Assembly: GCF_025244925.1 (NCBI RefSeq)
Contig: NZ_CP104275.1
Location: forward strand, 744,001-808,000
Length of the DNA stretch: 64,000 nt
Reading direction: 5' to 3'
DNA from: Arthrobacter zhaoxinii
Lineage (GTDB): Bacteria > Actinomycetota > Actinomycetes > Actinomycetales > Micrococcaceae
Each line of letters opens with the position of its first letter. Position 1 is the first letter of the stretch. Below are positions 1 to 9,118 of the stretch, piece by piece. The notes beneath the pieces were generated by a model. The model saw only the letters and a list, made by a program, of their open reading frames with translations, did no database searches and was not told where the DNA came from. Made by a program: the position numbers and the translations under genes.

Positions 1-708
1 CACAATGCCACCGCCAACCTAATCTCACGCCTTATGGCCTTAGCTTTGACCTTTGCCTCAAGACGCGGGAGTGTAGTGCTCGCCGTTCCACTTACAGCAA
101 TCCACGGCGTGGATCAGGGTTTGCTCGTGGCCGGGACGGCCTTACCCGGGCGGCAGGCAAGTCGCTGGAATCACAGCGCCTCGCTGACAGATTTAGTCGC
201 TGGCGGACGAAGCCGGGCTCCGGGCAGCATGGGAGGATCCTGCTCGGGCAACTCGACGGCAGCTGGCGCGGCCCGGAGTTCGCCGGCTACGCGACAGAAA
301 CGGAACAGCAGGAGATCCTAGCCGAACATCTCGCACTGATTTAGGGCTCAATGCTTCACATGGCGGGAACCCCTGTCGGTGCAGGCCCTGCCCGCATCGC
401 ATTGGTGGGCACCGATTTTCTGAGCAAGATCAGCGGTATTCCCCGCTCCACGCGTCCGTCGGCGAGGACCTGCGAACCACCTTCCCCACGCGTCGGCCCA
501 AAGTGCCCCTGGCATCCCTGAGTGAGGGCTCACTATGCAGGGACTGCGCCTTGAAAATTCTGCGCAGGATGCGGCGGAAAATTGGGATCCAGTAGCGCAA
601 TCGTCGCTCTGTGAAACCTGACTCTGTGATGGTGCACCTTGCCAATTCGGACCCGGGCATACCTTCTGCAAAGATGCATGTAAGGCTACTGATAAAAGGG
701 GAACTACT
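1..708. other. long stretch without a supportable gene, upstream of arcA
   Basis: I can support no gene in these 708 bases. One plus-strand frame is open from position 3 to a TAG at 342-344, and its last residues (EILAEHLALI) read like a protein end. The 3-prime end of a gene, or a relic, may therefore enter from the left, but nothing is recognisable. From about 345 to 690 I see only short open frames. The arcA promoter should lie in the last 100 bases; TTGCCA at 639-644 resembles a -35 box but I find no well-spaced -10 partner. Confidence 0.4.
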
Positions 709-2037
709 GTGGGCAGCATGCAGGACCATCCGTCAAACGAGAACGCCACGCCATTACGGCAGGACGGCCAACCGGTGATAACTCCCGCCTCCACCCCGAA
801 CACCGCCACCTACGGGGTGCACTCGGAGGTCGGCAAACTGCGCAAGGTTCTCGTCTGCGCCCCGGGCCTCGCCCACGAACGGCTCACACCCACCAACCGG
901 GAAGACCTGCTGTTCGACGACGTGATGTGGGTAGAGAACGCCCAGCGCGACCACGCCGACTTCGTCACCAAGATGGAGAACCACGGCGTGGACGTCGTCG
1001 AGCTCCATGACCTGCTGGGCTCCACCATGGACCTGCCCGAGGCGCGGACCTGGCTGCTGGACCGGAAAATCGTCGCCAACCGGGTCGGGCTCGGATTGGT
1101 GTCCGGCACCCGGGCCTTCCTGGATTCACTCACCGGCGCGGACCTGGCACGCTACCTCATCGGCGGGCTCGCGACGTCGGACCTTCCCGCCGACTACCGC
1201 ACCGGTTACATCGCCCTGGCCCGGGAATCCTCGGGCCGGCCCGAGTACCTGCTGCCGCCGCTGCCTAACACCCTCTACACCCGAGACACCACCTGCTGGG
1301 TCGGCGAAGGGCTGACGCTGAACCCGCTGTACTGGCCGGCACGCCACGACGAGACCCTGCTGATGCAGGCCATCTATCGGTTCCATCCGGAGTACGCGGC
1401 GTCCACCGTCTGGTGGGGCGACGGGGAACAGGACTGGGGCCAGGCCTATCTGGAAGGCGGGGACGTGATGCCCGTGGGCAACGGCACCGTGCTGATCGGC
1501 ATGGGGGAGCGCACCTCCCGCCAGGCCATCACCCAGCTCGCGCAGTCGCTGTTCGCCGCCGAGGCCGCCGAACGGATCGTGGTGGCCGGCATGCCCAAGC
1601 TGCGCGCCGCGATGCACCTGGACACCGTGTTCACCTTCGCCGACCGGGACCTGGCCACCATCCACCCGGCCATCGTGGACGGCATCCACGCCTTCACCAT
1701 CCACCCCTCGGACCGCAGCCCCGGCCTGGAGGTGCGGGACCACCGCGACCGCCGCTTCGTAGACGTCGTGGCCGAATCCATGGGCTACAAAAAGCTGCGC
1801 CTGGTGGAGACCGCCGGCGACTACTCCGCCTCCGAACGGCAGCAGTGGGACAGCGCGAACAACGCCGTCGCCCTGGAGCCGGGCGTGGTGTTCACCTATG
1901 ACCGCAACACCCAGACCAACGCGGCGCTGCGGAACGCCGGGGTCGAGGTGATCCCGATTGTCGGGGCCGAACTCGGCCGCGGCCGCGGCGGCGGGCACTG
2001 CATGACCTGCCCGATCATCCGGGACGGCCTGGACTAA
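709..2037 (+). CDS. arcA: arginine deiminase ArcA
   Basis: Cytoplasmic arginine deiminase: hydrolyses L-arginine to citrulline and ammonia, the first step of the ADI pathway. The 442-residue length is close to the family norm with a modest N-terminal extension. Family motifs are intact: [13 protein letters not shown] near residue 42, D193 in TRDTTCW, E249 and D252 in EGGD, H303 and D305 in MHLDTVF, and the C-terminal GGGHCMTCP with nucleophile C431. These match the Asp, Glu, His and Cys catalytic set of the amidinotransferase-fold superfamily. The GTG start at 709 is chosen because AAAAGGGG lies 7 bases upstream; an in-frame ATG at 718 is possible. An ArcD-like exchanger follows, as in arc operons, but no ornithine carbamoyltransferase or carbamate kinase lies in the window. 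A decayed second copy lies downstream. Confidence 0.97.
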   Translation: MGSMQDHPSNENATPLRQDGQPVITPASTPNTATYGVHSEVGKLRKVLVCAPGLAHERLTPTNREDLLFDDVMWVENAQRDHADFVTKMENHGVDVVELHDLLGSTMDLPEARTWLLDRKIVANRVGLGLVSGTRAFLDSLTGADLARYLIGGLATSDLPADYRTGYIALARESSGRPEYLLPPLPNTLYTRDTTCWVGEGLTLNPLYWPARHDETLLMQAIYRFHPEYAASTVWWGDGEQDWGQAYLEGGDVMPVGNGTVLIGMGERTSRQAITQLAQSLFAAEAAERIVVAGMPKLRAAMHLDTVFTFADRDLATIHPAIVDGIHAFTIHPSDRSPGLEVRDHRDRRFVDVVAESMGYKKLRLVETAGDYSASERQQWDSANNAVALEPGVVFTYDRNTQTNAALRNAGVEVIPIVGAELGRGRGGGHCMTCPIIRDGLD

Positions 2038-2041
2038 CGAC

Positions 2042-2212
2042 GACGGCGGCGTGCCGCGGCTGGCATGTGACCGCGGCCCCGGCCACGGTTTCGACGTGGA
2101 CTCCAGCGAACGCACCGCCTTTGACGGGTACACGCCTTTCCACTGCAGGGACCCCTTCGGCAACCGCCTCGGGGTGCTGGCCGCCGATTCGGACCCTGCC
2201 GTCTCCCTCTGA
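2042..2212 (+). pseudogene. C-terminal relic of a VOC/glyoxalase-family gene
   Basis: The frame ending in TGA at 2210-2212 encodes a typical C-terminal end of a vicinal-oxygen-chelate protein, with GFDVDSSERTAFDGY followed by FHCRDPFGNR. The same FHCRDPFGNR block ends the intact VOC gene at 52351-52740. No start codon or N-terminal half is present: upstream the frame runs into arcA in another register. I infer the remnant of a deleted gene left between arcA and the arginine exchanger. Sequence related to its first bases also follows the broken arcA copy near 4298-4333, so it was probably part of the duplicated unit. Confidence 0.6.
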
Positions 2213-2325
2213 GAGGATTGTGGTGAGCCGCTGACGGAGGAGCCTCCGCAGGAAGCGGTCCGTCCCTCCACAGATGTCTAAGCGGTGTTGCCTCAGTGGC
2301 CGCAACATCCGATTGGAAAAGAACC

Positions 2326-3774
2326 GTGTCTAATGCGCCTGCTTCAGGGGACAAAGCCCCAGCAGCCAAACTCTCCCTGCTGACCCTCACCACTGTGGTG
2401 ATCGGGTCCATGGTCGGGGCCGGGGTGTTTTCCCTGCCCCAGCGCTTCGCCGAGGAAACCGGGGTGTGGGGTGCGCTGGTCGCCTGGCTGATTGCGGGTT
2501 CCGGCATGCTGATGCTGGCCTTTGTGTTCCAGCGGCTGTCCATGCGCAAACCGGCGCTTGATGCGGGGGTCTTCGCCTACGCCAAGGCCGGCTTCGGAAA
2601 CTACGTGGGGTTCTTCTCCGCAGCGGGTTACTGGGCCAGTGCCTGTGTTGGAAACGTCACCTACTGGGTGCTCACCATGTCCACGCTGGGAGCCCTGTTT
2701 CCGCAGCTGGGCGCAGGGGACACCCTCCTGGCCGTCGTGCTGTCCTCGGCCGGGCTGTGGGGATTCTTCTTCCTGATCAGGCGCGGGATCAAAGAAGCCA
2801 CGGCCATTAACCGGATAGTCACGATCGCCAAGGTTGTTCCGATCCTGGTCTTCGTGCTGTTTGCTGTCTTCCTGTTCGACCCCGCCGTCTTCGCGGGAAA
2901 CCTTACCGGTGCGGACTATACGGGGCCGCTGTTCGAGCAGGTCAGCAACACGATGCTGGTGACGGTCTTCGTTTTCCTCGGTGTCGAAGGTGCCAGCGTG
3001 TATTCGCGCCATGCCCGACGGCGGGAGGACGTTGGCCGGGCCACCGTTCTCGGATTTCTGAGCGTCTTTGCCATCTTTGCCTCGGTCACGATCGTTTCCT
3101 ACGGCGTCCTGCCGATGGAACAGCTCGCCGAGCTGCGCCAACCATCCCTGGCGGGCGTCCTGGAAGCGGGGGTGGGGGCCTGGGGGCTGGTGTTCGTCAG
3201 CGCAGGCCTGATCATTTCGGTGATGGGGGCTTACCTGGCTTGGAGCCTGATGGCGGCGGAGGTCCTGTATGTGGCCGCCAGGGAGAAGGACATGCCGCGG
3301 TTCCTGTCCCGGGTCAGCGAGGACGATGTCCCGGTCAACGCCCTGCTGCTGAGCACCCTGCTCAGCCAGCTGGTAATGGTCATCACCTACTTCTCCGGGG
3401 ATGCCTTCGACTTCGCACTGGACATGACCGCGGTCCTGACGTTGTTTTCCCTCCTTTTCGCGGCCCTCTACGCTCTCAAGCTCGGTTGGAGCGGGGAATC
3501 GTATGAAGGAGCCCCGAGCCGCACCCGGCGGGGCGACCTGGCCATTGCCGTCATTGCCACCATTTATTCAGTGTTCCTGGTCTATGCCGCCGGGCTGCCC
3601 CTGGTGCTGCTTTCGATGATCTTCTACGCCCCCGCCACCGTCCTGTTCGTGATTGCCCGTCGTGAACAAGGGCAGCGTGTTTTCCGGGGAGGGGAGCTGG
3701 TTCTTTTCCTCATTACTTTGGCAGGAGCCGTTGCAGGCGTGCTCGCCCTGACCCGGGGTTGGATAGTGCTCTGA
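2326..3774 (+). CDS. arginine/ornithine antiporter ArcD-like, APC superfamily
   Basis: Polytopic inner-membrane amino-acid exchanger of the basic amino acid/polyamine antiporter branch of the APC superfamily. About 12-13 hydrophobic segments are visible over 482 residues. The N-terminus [20 protein letters not shown] carries the [17 protein letters not shown] unwound helix 1 typical of ArcD and related antiporters. Next to arcA, the expected job is swapping external arginine for ornithine or another product. The GTG at 2326 is preferred because GGAAAAGA sits just upstream; an in-frame GTG at 2296 would add 10 residues but lacks a ribosome site. The substrate is inferred from family and context; lysine or a polyamine remains possible. 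Confidence 0.85.
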   Translation: MSNAPASGDKAPAAKLSLLTLTTVVIGSMVGAGVFSLPQRFAEETGVWGALVAWLIAGSGMLMLAFVFQRLSMRKPALDAGVFAYAKAGFGNYVGFFSAAGYWASACVGNVTYWVLTMSTLGALFPQLGAGDTLLAVVLSSAGLWGFFFLIRRGIKEATAINRIVTIAKVVPILVFVLFAVFLFDPAVFAGNLTGADYTGPLFEQVSNTMLVTVFVFLGVEGASVYSRHARRREDVGRATVLGFLSVFAIFASVTIVSYGVLPMEQLAELRQPSLAGVLEAGVGAWGLVFVSAGLIISVMGAYLAWSLMAAEVLYVAAREKDMPRFLSRVSEDDVPVNALLLSTLLSQLVMVITYFSGDAFDFALDMTAVLTLFSLLFAALYALKLGWSGESYEGAPSRTRRGDLAIAVIATIYSVFLVYAAGLPLVLLSMIFYAPATVLFVIARREQGQRVFRGGELVLFLITLAGAVAGVLALTRGWIVL

Positions 3775-3789
3775 GCAGAGGGCGTGCCG

Positions 3790-4297
3790 CGCCCTGCGGT
3801 ATGCACCCGGAGGTGGGCAAGCTGCGCAAGGTTCTGGTCTGTGCCCCGGGTCTGACCCACGAACGGCTCACACCGACCAACCGTGAAGACCTGCTGCTCG
3901 ACGACGTCATGTGGGTGGATCGTCCAGCGCGACCACGCGGACTTCGTCGCCAAGATGACCAGCCGCGGCTTCGACGTCTCGAACTCCACGACCTGCTGGG
4001 CCCGACCCGGGTACCAGCTGCCGCTATGAATCTTCTACTGGCCGGCCCGGCACGACGTAATCCTGCTGATGCAGGCCATCTATCTGTTCCATCCGGACTC
4101 CGAACGCCAGCAGTGGGACAGCGCGAACAACGCCGTCGCGCTGGAACCGGGCGTGGTGTTCACCTATGACCGCAACACCCAGACCAATGCGGCGCTGCGC
4201 ATCTACGGCGTCGAGGTGGTCCCCATTGTGGGCGCCGAGCTCGGCCGCGGCCGCGGGCACTGCATGACTGCCCGATCATCCGGGATGGCCTGGATTA
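3790..4297 (+). pseudogene. degenerate second arcA copy (deletions and frameshifts)
   Basis: Several blocks match arcA closely but in broken order of frames. Positions 3790-3990 match arcA near 811-1020 ([26 protein letters not shown]), with a loss of about two bases after GTGGGT that shifts the frame. A short part matches arcA near 1320-1390 ([20 protein letters not shown]). It is fused directly to sequence matching arcA 1829-2037 ([13 protein letters not shown]). About 440 bases between the last two blocks, including EGGD and the catalytic His-Asp, are missing, and the active-site end GRGRG-HCMT has lost bases. It cannot encode a working deiminase. The duplicated sequence continues a few dozen bases past the arcA stop. 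Confidence 0.9.
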
Positions 4298-4366
4298 GTG
4301 ACGACGACGGCGCGCGGCTCGCGGGCATAGTCACCCACCACGAGCTCGTCGGCGGCGCCCATTTGT

Positions 4367-4780
4367 TTACGGAGCCGGCAGACTTCGGGCAGCACCGGCA
4401 GCGTCGACAACCTGCGCGGTGTTTTCATCCGCCGCTTTCCTGGCCGAGATGTTCCGCCAGTGGAGGACCACCGCAGCAATGATCAGCGGGACGTGGATGG
4501 CGGGAAGGTTCTTGGCCAGCCACTGCGGGAGATAGATGTCGGTGACAGACCCGGTACTGTCTCCGAGATTTCGTGCCACCGCAGTAAGCGGGCAGTGAAA
4601 TCCGTTGCCGGCGAAGACCAGTATCTCCACGGCGACCACCGCGGCCGCGATGCCTGCCCTCCGGTCTGACCGCTTCCGGCCGCCGGAGTACAGGACATAA
4701 AGCATGCAGCTTTCAATGGTGAACCATGCAAACGTGTGAAACAGCTTCACCGCTCTAAGCAGAGCGCCGCGGTCATCCAT
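4367..4780 (-). CDS. small integral membrane protein, unknown function
   Basis: A 137-residue protein with three clear hydrophobic segments: about residues 13-33 ([19 protein letters not shown]), 42-61 and 95-110, the last ending in VLHWRNI. The N-terminus is short and charged and the C-terminal 25 residues are polar and alanine-rich. The His/Trp/Glu pattern HTFAWFTIE inside helix 1 looks conserved, but I cannot name the family. The ATG at 4780 is the first in frame and has only a weak purine stretch upstream. It lies between the two arcA relics on the opposite strand, so it may have been brought in or left behind by the same rearrangement. Confidence 0.6.
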   Translation of the reverse strand: MDDRGALLRAVKLFHTFAWFTIESCMLYVLYSGGRKRSDRRAGIAAAVVAVEILVFAGNGFHCPLTAVARNLGDSTGSVTDIYLPQWLAKNLPAIHVPLIIAAVVLHWRNISARKAADENTAQVVDAAGAARSLPAP

Positions 4781-4839
4781 GCCCCATTGTCACGCTCACA
4801 CTCGGGAAAATGAGTCCTGATTCCCTCCTTTCCGGAAAC

Positions 4840-4950
4840 GGGCCGTCATGCAGCTGAACCCGTGTCCACCTCGCCGACCGGGATCTGGCCACCATCCACC
4901 GGCCATTGTGGACGGCATCACCATCCATCCCGGACCGCAGCCGGCCTGGC
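4840..4950 (+). pseudogene. displaced internal fragment of arcA
   Basis: About 110 bases match arcA around 1600-1733: the region coding [19 protein letters not shown] and the following [11 protein letters not shown]. Single-base losses break the frame. This is part of exactly the segment missing from the degenerate copy at 3790-4297, now about 540 bases further on and separated from it by a minus-strand gene. It therefore looks like a displaced part of the same second arcA copy, not a third duplication. No insertion-sequence ends are visible around it. Confidence 0.8.
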
Positions 4951-4961
4951 GGCGGCTCGGA

Positions 4962-5615
4962 TCAGACGGTGTTGATCCAGGCACCTCGGTCCGAGAAGAA
5001 CGAGAAGATTGGCTCGTAGAGGACGATGTACTTGCCGCTCTCCGCCGCAGCGTTGTCGAAACAGACATCGCCGGTTGCGGTGCCGCTCGGTGCTACCTGT
5101 CCGCCTGCCAGAATGTTGGAGCTCCCCGTCACGCCAGCGTTGCTGATGGTTCCTGAAGGCGCTTGAAGCTTCCAGTCAAAGGCATTGAAATCGATCGTTT
5201 CATCTGACCCATTCTGGATGGTCGCCGTCGTGCAAAGAGTAGGCCCGAGGGTTGAATCGCCAGGGCTCAACGCCGTTGACGTGACGGTGATATCTCCCAA
5301 AACCAGCGGGTCGCCTGCCTGGCCAATCACGTCGCTGTCCTGCGCTCCTGGGAAGGCAGGCTCGGAGGTTTCGGTCGCGGTCGGGTCCGAGGATGAATCC
5401 GGATCAGCAGTATCGTTTCCCCCGCCGCCCGACATCGTGGCGATGCTGATGATCACGATCAAGACAATGAGTGCCAATGGCAGAATGAAACGCTTTTTCT
5501 TGTACCAGGGGCGGCGTGCCTTGGCATAGGCCTTGTCGGCTTTGGCCTGGGCACGCGCGTCGCGCGGGTTCTGGGGAGGTTGGTTTCGGGGATCAAGCGG
5601 CTGGTTCTCTGACAT
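4962..5615 (-). CDS. membrane-anchored DUF4352-like (immunoprotective-fold) protein
   Basis: A 217-residue protein with a charged cytoplasmic head, one transmembrane helix at about residues 43-60 (ILPLALIVLIVIISIATM), a Gly/Asp/Ser/Thr linker, then an extracytoplasmic beta-rich domain. That domain has the pattern of DUF4352/telokin-like modules (LVLGDITVTSTAL near the start, C-x2-ATIQNGSDETIDF in the middle, GDVCFDN near the end). The two cysteines may form a disulfide. The ATG at 5615 is chosen because GAGGACC lies upstream at normal spacing; longer readings toward 6062 run through non-coding sequence. Function unknown; such proteins usually sit on the outer face of the membrane. Confidence 0.8.
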   Translation of the reverse strand: MSENQPLDPRNQPPQNPRDARAQAKADKAYAKARRPWYKKKRFILPLALIVLIVIISIATMSGGGGNDTADPDSSSDPTATETSEPAFPGAQDSDVIGQAGDPLVLGDITVTSTALSPGDSTLGPTLCTTATIQNGSDETIDFNAFDWKLQAPSGTISNAGVTGSSNILAGGQVAPSGTATGDVCFDNAAAESGKYIVLYEPIFSFFSDRGAWINTV

Positions 5616-5886
5616 GATGGGTCCTCGTCTGTCGAGCCGGTACGGGCCCAGCATGCGCGCAATCGAGAGGGCCTTCACGGATCTCGGCCGAAACCCCGAG
5701 CAGGGTAGGAAAGCCGCTCCCATCTGGCTCGGAAGTCCTCTAAAATTGCTCGGTTTTGTTTCCGGGTTTCCGGAGCAGCGAGGTCCCGGCTTTGCTTGAG
5801 CGGTGGTGGTGCGGGGGAACCGGCCGGCAGTCGGGCAGCGCGAATGCCGCCCCCAGGGGCGGCTACAACGCCAGTAGAATCGACGG

Positions 5887-6498
5887 ATGCCCGAAACCCT
5901 GCAGCCGCCCGCATCGCGCGCCTCCACAGCCTCCACCCGCCTGGCGCGCATCGTCACGGAAGTTTCCGCCCCGACTGTCCTCGTGGGCGTTCTCCTGCTG
6001 CTGCAGCCCCTGCTCACTCCGGGCGTGACCTGGCTGCAGGGCATCACAGCGGCGCTATTCACCGTGGGGTTGCCCTTCGCCGGGATCCTGGTGCTGAAGC
6101 GGCGCGGCAGGGTGACCGATCATCACGTGGGCGTGCGGACCCAGCGGGCACCGATCCTGGTCGCGTCCGCAGTGTCCCTGGGGATCGGTGCGCTGCTCCT
6201 GTTCCTGCTGGACGCCCCGGCCGCAATGTTCGGAGAAATCGGCGCCGTCTTCATCGGCATGATGCTGTGCCTGGCCGCGAACCTGGTGTGGAAGCTGTCG
6301 GTGCATTCCGCCGTCGCCGCCTACTTCGGGCTGGCCCTGCTGACACCGATCCCGGCGGTCGGTGCGGCGCTGGCCCTGCTGCTCGCCTCGGCCACGGGCT
6401 GGTCACGGGTGAAGCTCGGCGACCACACTCCCACCCAGGTCCTGGCCGGACACATTGCCGGATGCCTGACCTTTACCGCCGCCATGCTGCTGCCCTAG
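5887..6498 (+). CDS. PAP2-like membrane phosphatase family protein
   Basis: A 203-residue protein of about five to six membrane segments. After helix 2 comes KRRGRVTDHHVGVRTQR. Between later helices are LSVHSAVAA and SRVKLGDHTPTQVLAGH, which resemble the SGH and SRxxxxxHxxxD motifs of the PAP2/lipid phosphate phosphatase superfamily. Motif residues are only partly canonical (VHSA rather than SGH), so catalysis is not assured. A likely role is dephosphorylation of polyprenyl or other lipid phosphates at the membrane. A second relative lies 1.5 kb downstream inside the ImmA-EspR operon. The ribosome site is weak. Confidence 0.75.
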   Translation: MPETLQPPASRASTASTRLARIVTEVSAPTVLVGVLLLLQPLLTPGVTWLQGITAALFTVGLPFAGILVLKRRGRVTDHHVGVRTQRAPILVASAVSLGIGALLLFLLDAPAAMFGEIGAVFIGMMLCLAANLVWKLSVHSAVAAYFGLALLTPIPAVGAALALLLASATGWSRVKLGDHTPTQVLAGHIAGCLTFTAAMLLP

Positions 6499-6582
6499 GA
6501 CCTGTTCAAGCTGCGATAAAGTCGGTGCAGTCTCTTTCCACATTTGCGTAGGAGCGATGGGGAAACCAACGATGGGGAATGA

Positions 6583-7077
6583 ATGACAGCGCGCTATAGG
6601 AAGTCCGCCGGCGAACGGACAACCTCAAAAGCAGTGGTCGCCGCACTGAAGCTGGGCGAACACGTCACCTTCGATGAACTGCTCGCCGCCGTGACTCGAA
6701 TGCACGGCAAACCCATTGAACTGCGCGACATCGACTCCGCCGTCATTCCCTCCGTGACCGGTCTCTGGATCGAGAAGGACACGAAGTCCATCATCCTGCT
6801 GCCCTCCGGCGACAACCGGCTGCACCGCACCCACGCCGCCTGCCACGAGTTCGGGCACATCCTCCTGCGCCACCAAGGATGCGGGGGAGTGGACACCACT
6901 ATGCCCTCCCTGTTCCAGCACATCGGCAGCCGCAAGGGAATCCGGCGGATGCTGGCACGGTCCCTCGCCTGGAACGAGACCGAGCGCGCCGCCGAACAGG
7001 TGGCCTACCTGCTCTCGCTGGCCCTGCTGCCCCGGGAACGCGAGAGCCCCAGCACCTTTGAACGGACCTTCCTGTGA
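6583..7077 (+). CDS. ImmA/IrrE-family zinc metallopeptidase
   Basis: A 164-residue soluble protein whose centre carries HEFGH at residues 88-92 (ACHEFGHILLRH), the zincin signature of the ImmA/IrrE (COG2856) family. Known members cleave HTH repressors and so switch on regulons, as ImmA does for ImmR in ICEBs1 and IrrE for DdrO in Deinococcus. The length matches stand-alone actinobacterial members. GGGGAATGA lies just upstream of the ATG. The gene opens an operon: its TGA overlaps the GTG of the next gene (GTGA at 7074-7077). The EspR-like DNA-binding protein three genes on is the obvious candidate substrate, which is inference. Confidence 0.88.
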   Translation: MTARYRKSAGERTTSKAVVAALKLGEHVTFDELLAAVTRMHGKPIELRDIDSAVIPSVTGLWIEKDTKSIILLPSGDNRLHRTHAACHEFGHILLRHQGCGGVDTTMPSLFQHIGSRKGIRRMLARSLAWNETERAAEQVAYLLSLALLPRERESPSTFERTFL

Positions 7078-8078
7078 TTACGCTGCAGATGCTGCCGGCC
7101 GCCGCCCTCTGGACGGTGGTGATCATCCGGCTGGTGGGCCTGCGCTTCGGCTGGAAACCGGGCATCCTGCCCGGCATGGCCGCCGTGGCCGTCGGCGCGA
7201 CCCTGAACATTGACCAGATCTACGTCTTCGTCGACTCCCTGCTGGGGGAGCGGAACCTGCTCAACCTGATTGTCCACCTCTTCATGGGCGCGGGCATGAC
7301 GGAACTGAGCCGCCTGCTGCTCAAGGCCACCGGCAGGTCGGACGACGACGGCGGGCGGCACATGAAGGCGCTGATCGGCATGGGCATTGTTATGGCCGTG
7401 ATTCAGACGGCCCTGCTCCTGGTGTCCGATACTCCAGGGTCGGCCACCAACTTCACCGACGCCTTCGCGTCCATCCCCACGATTGCCCCGTACCAGGCGA
7501 GCTTCTTCGCCTGGATCGGCGTTGTCCTCGGGTACACCGGGGTGGCCTGCCTGCGCCGGGACAAGAGCGGGGAATCCCGGGAATTCGGTAGGGGACTGGG
7601 CGTCGTCAGCGCAGGGTGCGGAGCCGGCGTGGGAGCCGTGCTGATGAAAATGCTGCTGATCGGCCTGGAATATTCCGGTGTGGAGGCGTCCTTCGCCCTC
7701 TACATCGGCTACCGGGTCCTCATCGCGCTGACCCTGCTGTGCTTCGCCGCCGGGTTCGCGGTGCCGTCCTCCGCCCGCATGAAAACCGCCGCCGCTGCCC
7801 GCCGTCGTCGTGCCGGGGATCTGGACGCTCTGCGCCCGATCGTGCGCCGCCTGGCGACGACCGATGAAGGCAAGCGGGCCATGGACGCGGCCAACGTATC
7901 CCTGAACGCCCGCACCTCCAAGACCCAGCTCTACCGCTGGTTCATCCTCATCGGCGACATCCGGGTGCTTCGCCCCGGACTGCTGTCACCGGAGGAAGTA
8001 CACGTTATTGACGAGATAGGCACACGAATTGAAGACAACGGAACACCGGCCCGCCGCGAAGTTATCGCCGGCGGCTAG
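7074..8078 (+). CDS. seven-helix membrane protein, MAB_1171c/DUF6545-like
   Basis: A 334-residue protein with about seven hydrophobic helices in the first 235 residues. A basic linker (AAAARRRRAGDL) leads to a cytoplasmic C-terminal domain of about 90 residues (RLATTDEGKRAMDAAN and QLYRWFILIGDIRVLRPG). This layout fits actinobacterial proteins annotated as MAB_1171c-family putative transporters, which often lie beside XRE and ImmA genes. A sensor is as plausible as a transporter; I see no transport motif. The GTG start overlaps the upstream stop, implying translational coupling. Overlap with the next frame is about 50 bases. Confidence 0.75.
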   Translation: MITLQMLPAAALWTVVIIRLVGLRFGWKPGILPGMAAVAVGATLNIDQIYVFVDSLLGERNLLNLIVHLFMGAGMTELSRLLLKATGRSDDDGGRHMKALIGMGIVMAVIQTALLLVSDTPGSATNFTDAFASIPTIAPYQASFFAWIGVVLGYTGVACLRRDKSGESREFGRGLGVVSAGCGAGVGAVLMKMLLIGLEYSGVEASFALYIGYRVLIALTLLCFAAGFAVPSSARMKTAAAARRRRAGDLDALRPIVRRLATTDEGKRAMDAANVSLNARTSKTQLYRWFILIGDIRVLRPGLLSPEEVHVIDEIGTRIEDNGTPARREVIAGG

Positions 8079-8613
8079 CTGGTACTCCAAAATCCTGCCG
8101 CCGGCCCTGGTGCTGGCGGTCCTCATCATTGCTGCGGGGATCGAGGCGGGGCTGGGACCGGTGGGCGTCGCCCTGCTCCTGGCCGGCGTCGTCGTGGTGC
8201 CCGGAGCGGTCTACAAGGGGACCAAGGGTCTGTTCCGGCGCCGCGGCGTACCGGACAGCCGGCGGACCACCCTCGTGGCTGTCCTGATGCTGGCCGCCGC
8301 CGTCGTCTGCTTCCTCCTGCCCGTGGCCGCGCCGGTGCCGGCAACGGTGACCGGGCTGCTGCTCGGCAACGTGGGCCTTGTCTTCTTCCGGCGCTGGCTC
8401 AACGTGTCGGCGCATGTGTCGGTGCTGACCTTCGGCGTGCTCTGGGTCATCGCGACATACGGGGCGGGCTGGGCGTGGCTGTTGATACTATCGCCGTTGA
8501 TGATCTTCAGCCGGGTGTCCCTGGGGGAACATACTCGGCGGGAGGCGCTGTCCGGCGCGGCCCTGGGCCTGGCCACCTTCTGCTGTTTCCTCGCAGTTAT
8601 GACATGGAGCTGA
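8029..8613 (+). CDS. PAP2-like membrane protein
   Basis: About 195 residues with five or six membrane segments. RRWLNVSAHVSVLTFG and SRVSLGEHTRREALSGA correspond to the SGH-like and SRxxxxxHxxxE-like motifs seen in the PAP2-like protein at 5887-6498. The two are relatives, though clearly diverged. The frame extends upstream into the previous gene; TTG at 8029 is the first plausible start but has a weak ribosome site, so translation could begin later, for example at a GTG near 8110. The stop overlaps the region carrying the next gene's GGAG ribosome site. Likely acts on a lipid phosphate at the membrane; substrate unknown. Confidence 0.7.
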   Translation: MKTTEHRPAAKLSPAASWYSKILPPALVLAVLIIAAGIEAGLGPVGVALLLAGVVVVPGAVYKGTKGLFRRRGVPDSRRTTLVAVLMLAAAVVCFLLPVAAPVPATVTGLLLGNVGLVFFRRWLNVSAHVSVLTFGVLWVIATYGAGWAWLLILSPLMIFSRVSLGEHTRREALSGAALGLATFCCFLAVMTWS

Positions 8614-8618
8614 CATAC

Positions 8619-9050
8619 GTGAATGACTTTGATCTTCCCCCGGAGCGCGCTGCGGGCATCCGGCGAGCCGAAACGCTCGCCCGGAAGATCAATCTCCTGC
8701 TGGACGTCATCATGTCCGACTCCGGCAAGCCCTTCGACTACCCGGCCATCCGGGACGGGGCGCAGAAAGCCGGCTACTACCTTTCCCGCACCCGGTGGTC
8801 GCTGCTGAAATCAGGCAAGGAGCAGGTGGTTCCCGAGGAAGCGCTGCGCGCCATCGCCGCCGTTTTCGACGTCGATCCCGACTACCTGCTGCAGGAGGAC
8901 GGAAACCTGCCCGAGCGGGTCGAGGCCGAGCTGGAGCTGCTCCGCAGCCTGCGGCGGGCCGAGGTGCGGAACTTCGCGGCCCGGGCCCTGGGGCCGGTGG
9001 ATCCGGAGGCGCTGAAGGCCATCACGAAAATCCTGGACGAGGATAACTAG
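8619..9050 (+). CDS. EspR-like XRE-family DNA-binding protein
   Basis: A 143-residue protein. Residues about 20-92 form a lambda-repressor-like HTH (INLLLDVIM, GYYLSRTRWSLLKSGKEQ, ALRAIAAVFDVDPDYLL). Residues 98-143 form a helical C-terminal segment (ELLRSLRRAEVRNFAARALG, ALKAITKILDED) that resembles the dimerisation end of mycobacterial EspR, a nucleoid-type regulator of secretion genes. The GTG at 8619 is favoured because GGAG ends 9 bases upstream; an ATG at 8604 in the same frame has no ribosome site. It closes the ImmA-7TM-PAP2 operon, and could be both the regulator and the protease target. Regulator role is inferred from fold and context. Confidence 0.8.
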   Translation: MNDFDLPPERAAGIRRAETLARKINLLLDVIMSDSGKPFDYPAIRDGAQKAGYYLSRTRWSLLKSGKEQVVPEEALRAIAAVFDVDPDYLLQEDGNLPERVEAELELLRSLRRAEVRNFAARALGPVDPEALKAITKILDEDN

Positions 9051-9118
9051 CCTTCCGGTCCGGGCTGCTTCGGGACGGGCAGCGGCTTTCTTCGAAGCGC
9101 CACCGGGCTCGGAAAACT

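Noticed and set aside
639..708. arcA promoter boxes
   Set aside because: TTGCCA at 639-644 has only a 15-base gap to the nearest -10-like hexamer, too short to call.
1126..2271. 381-codon minus-strand frame over arcA
   Set aside because: Antisense shadow of arcA; Val/Gly/His-rich with no recognisable fold.
3700..5000. Insertion sequence as cause of the arcA scrambling
   Set aside because: No transposase fragment, terminal inverted repeats or target-site duplications are visible.
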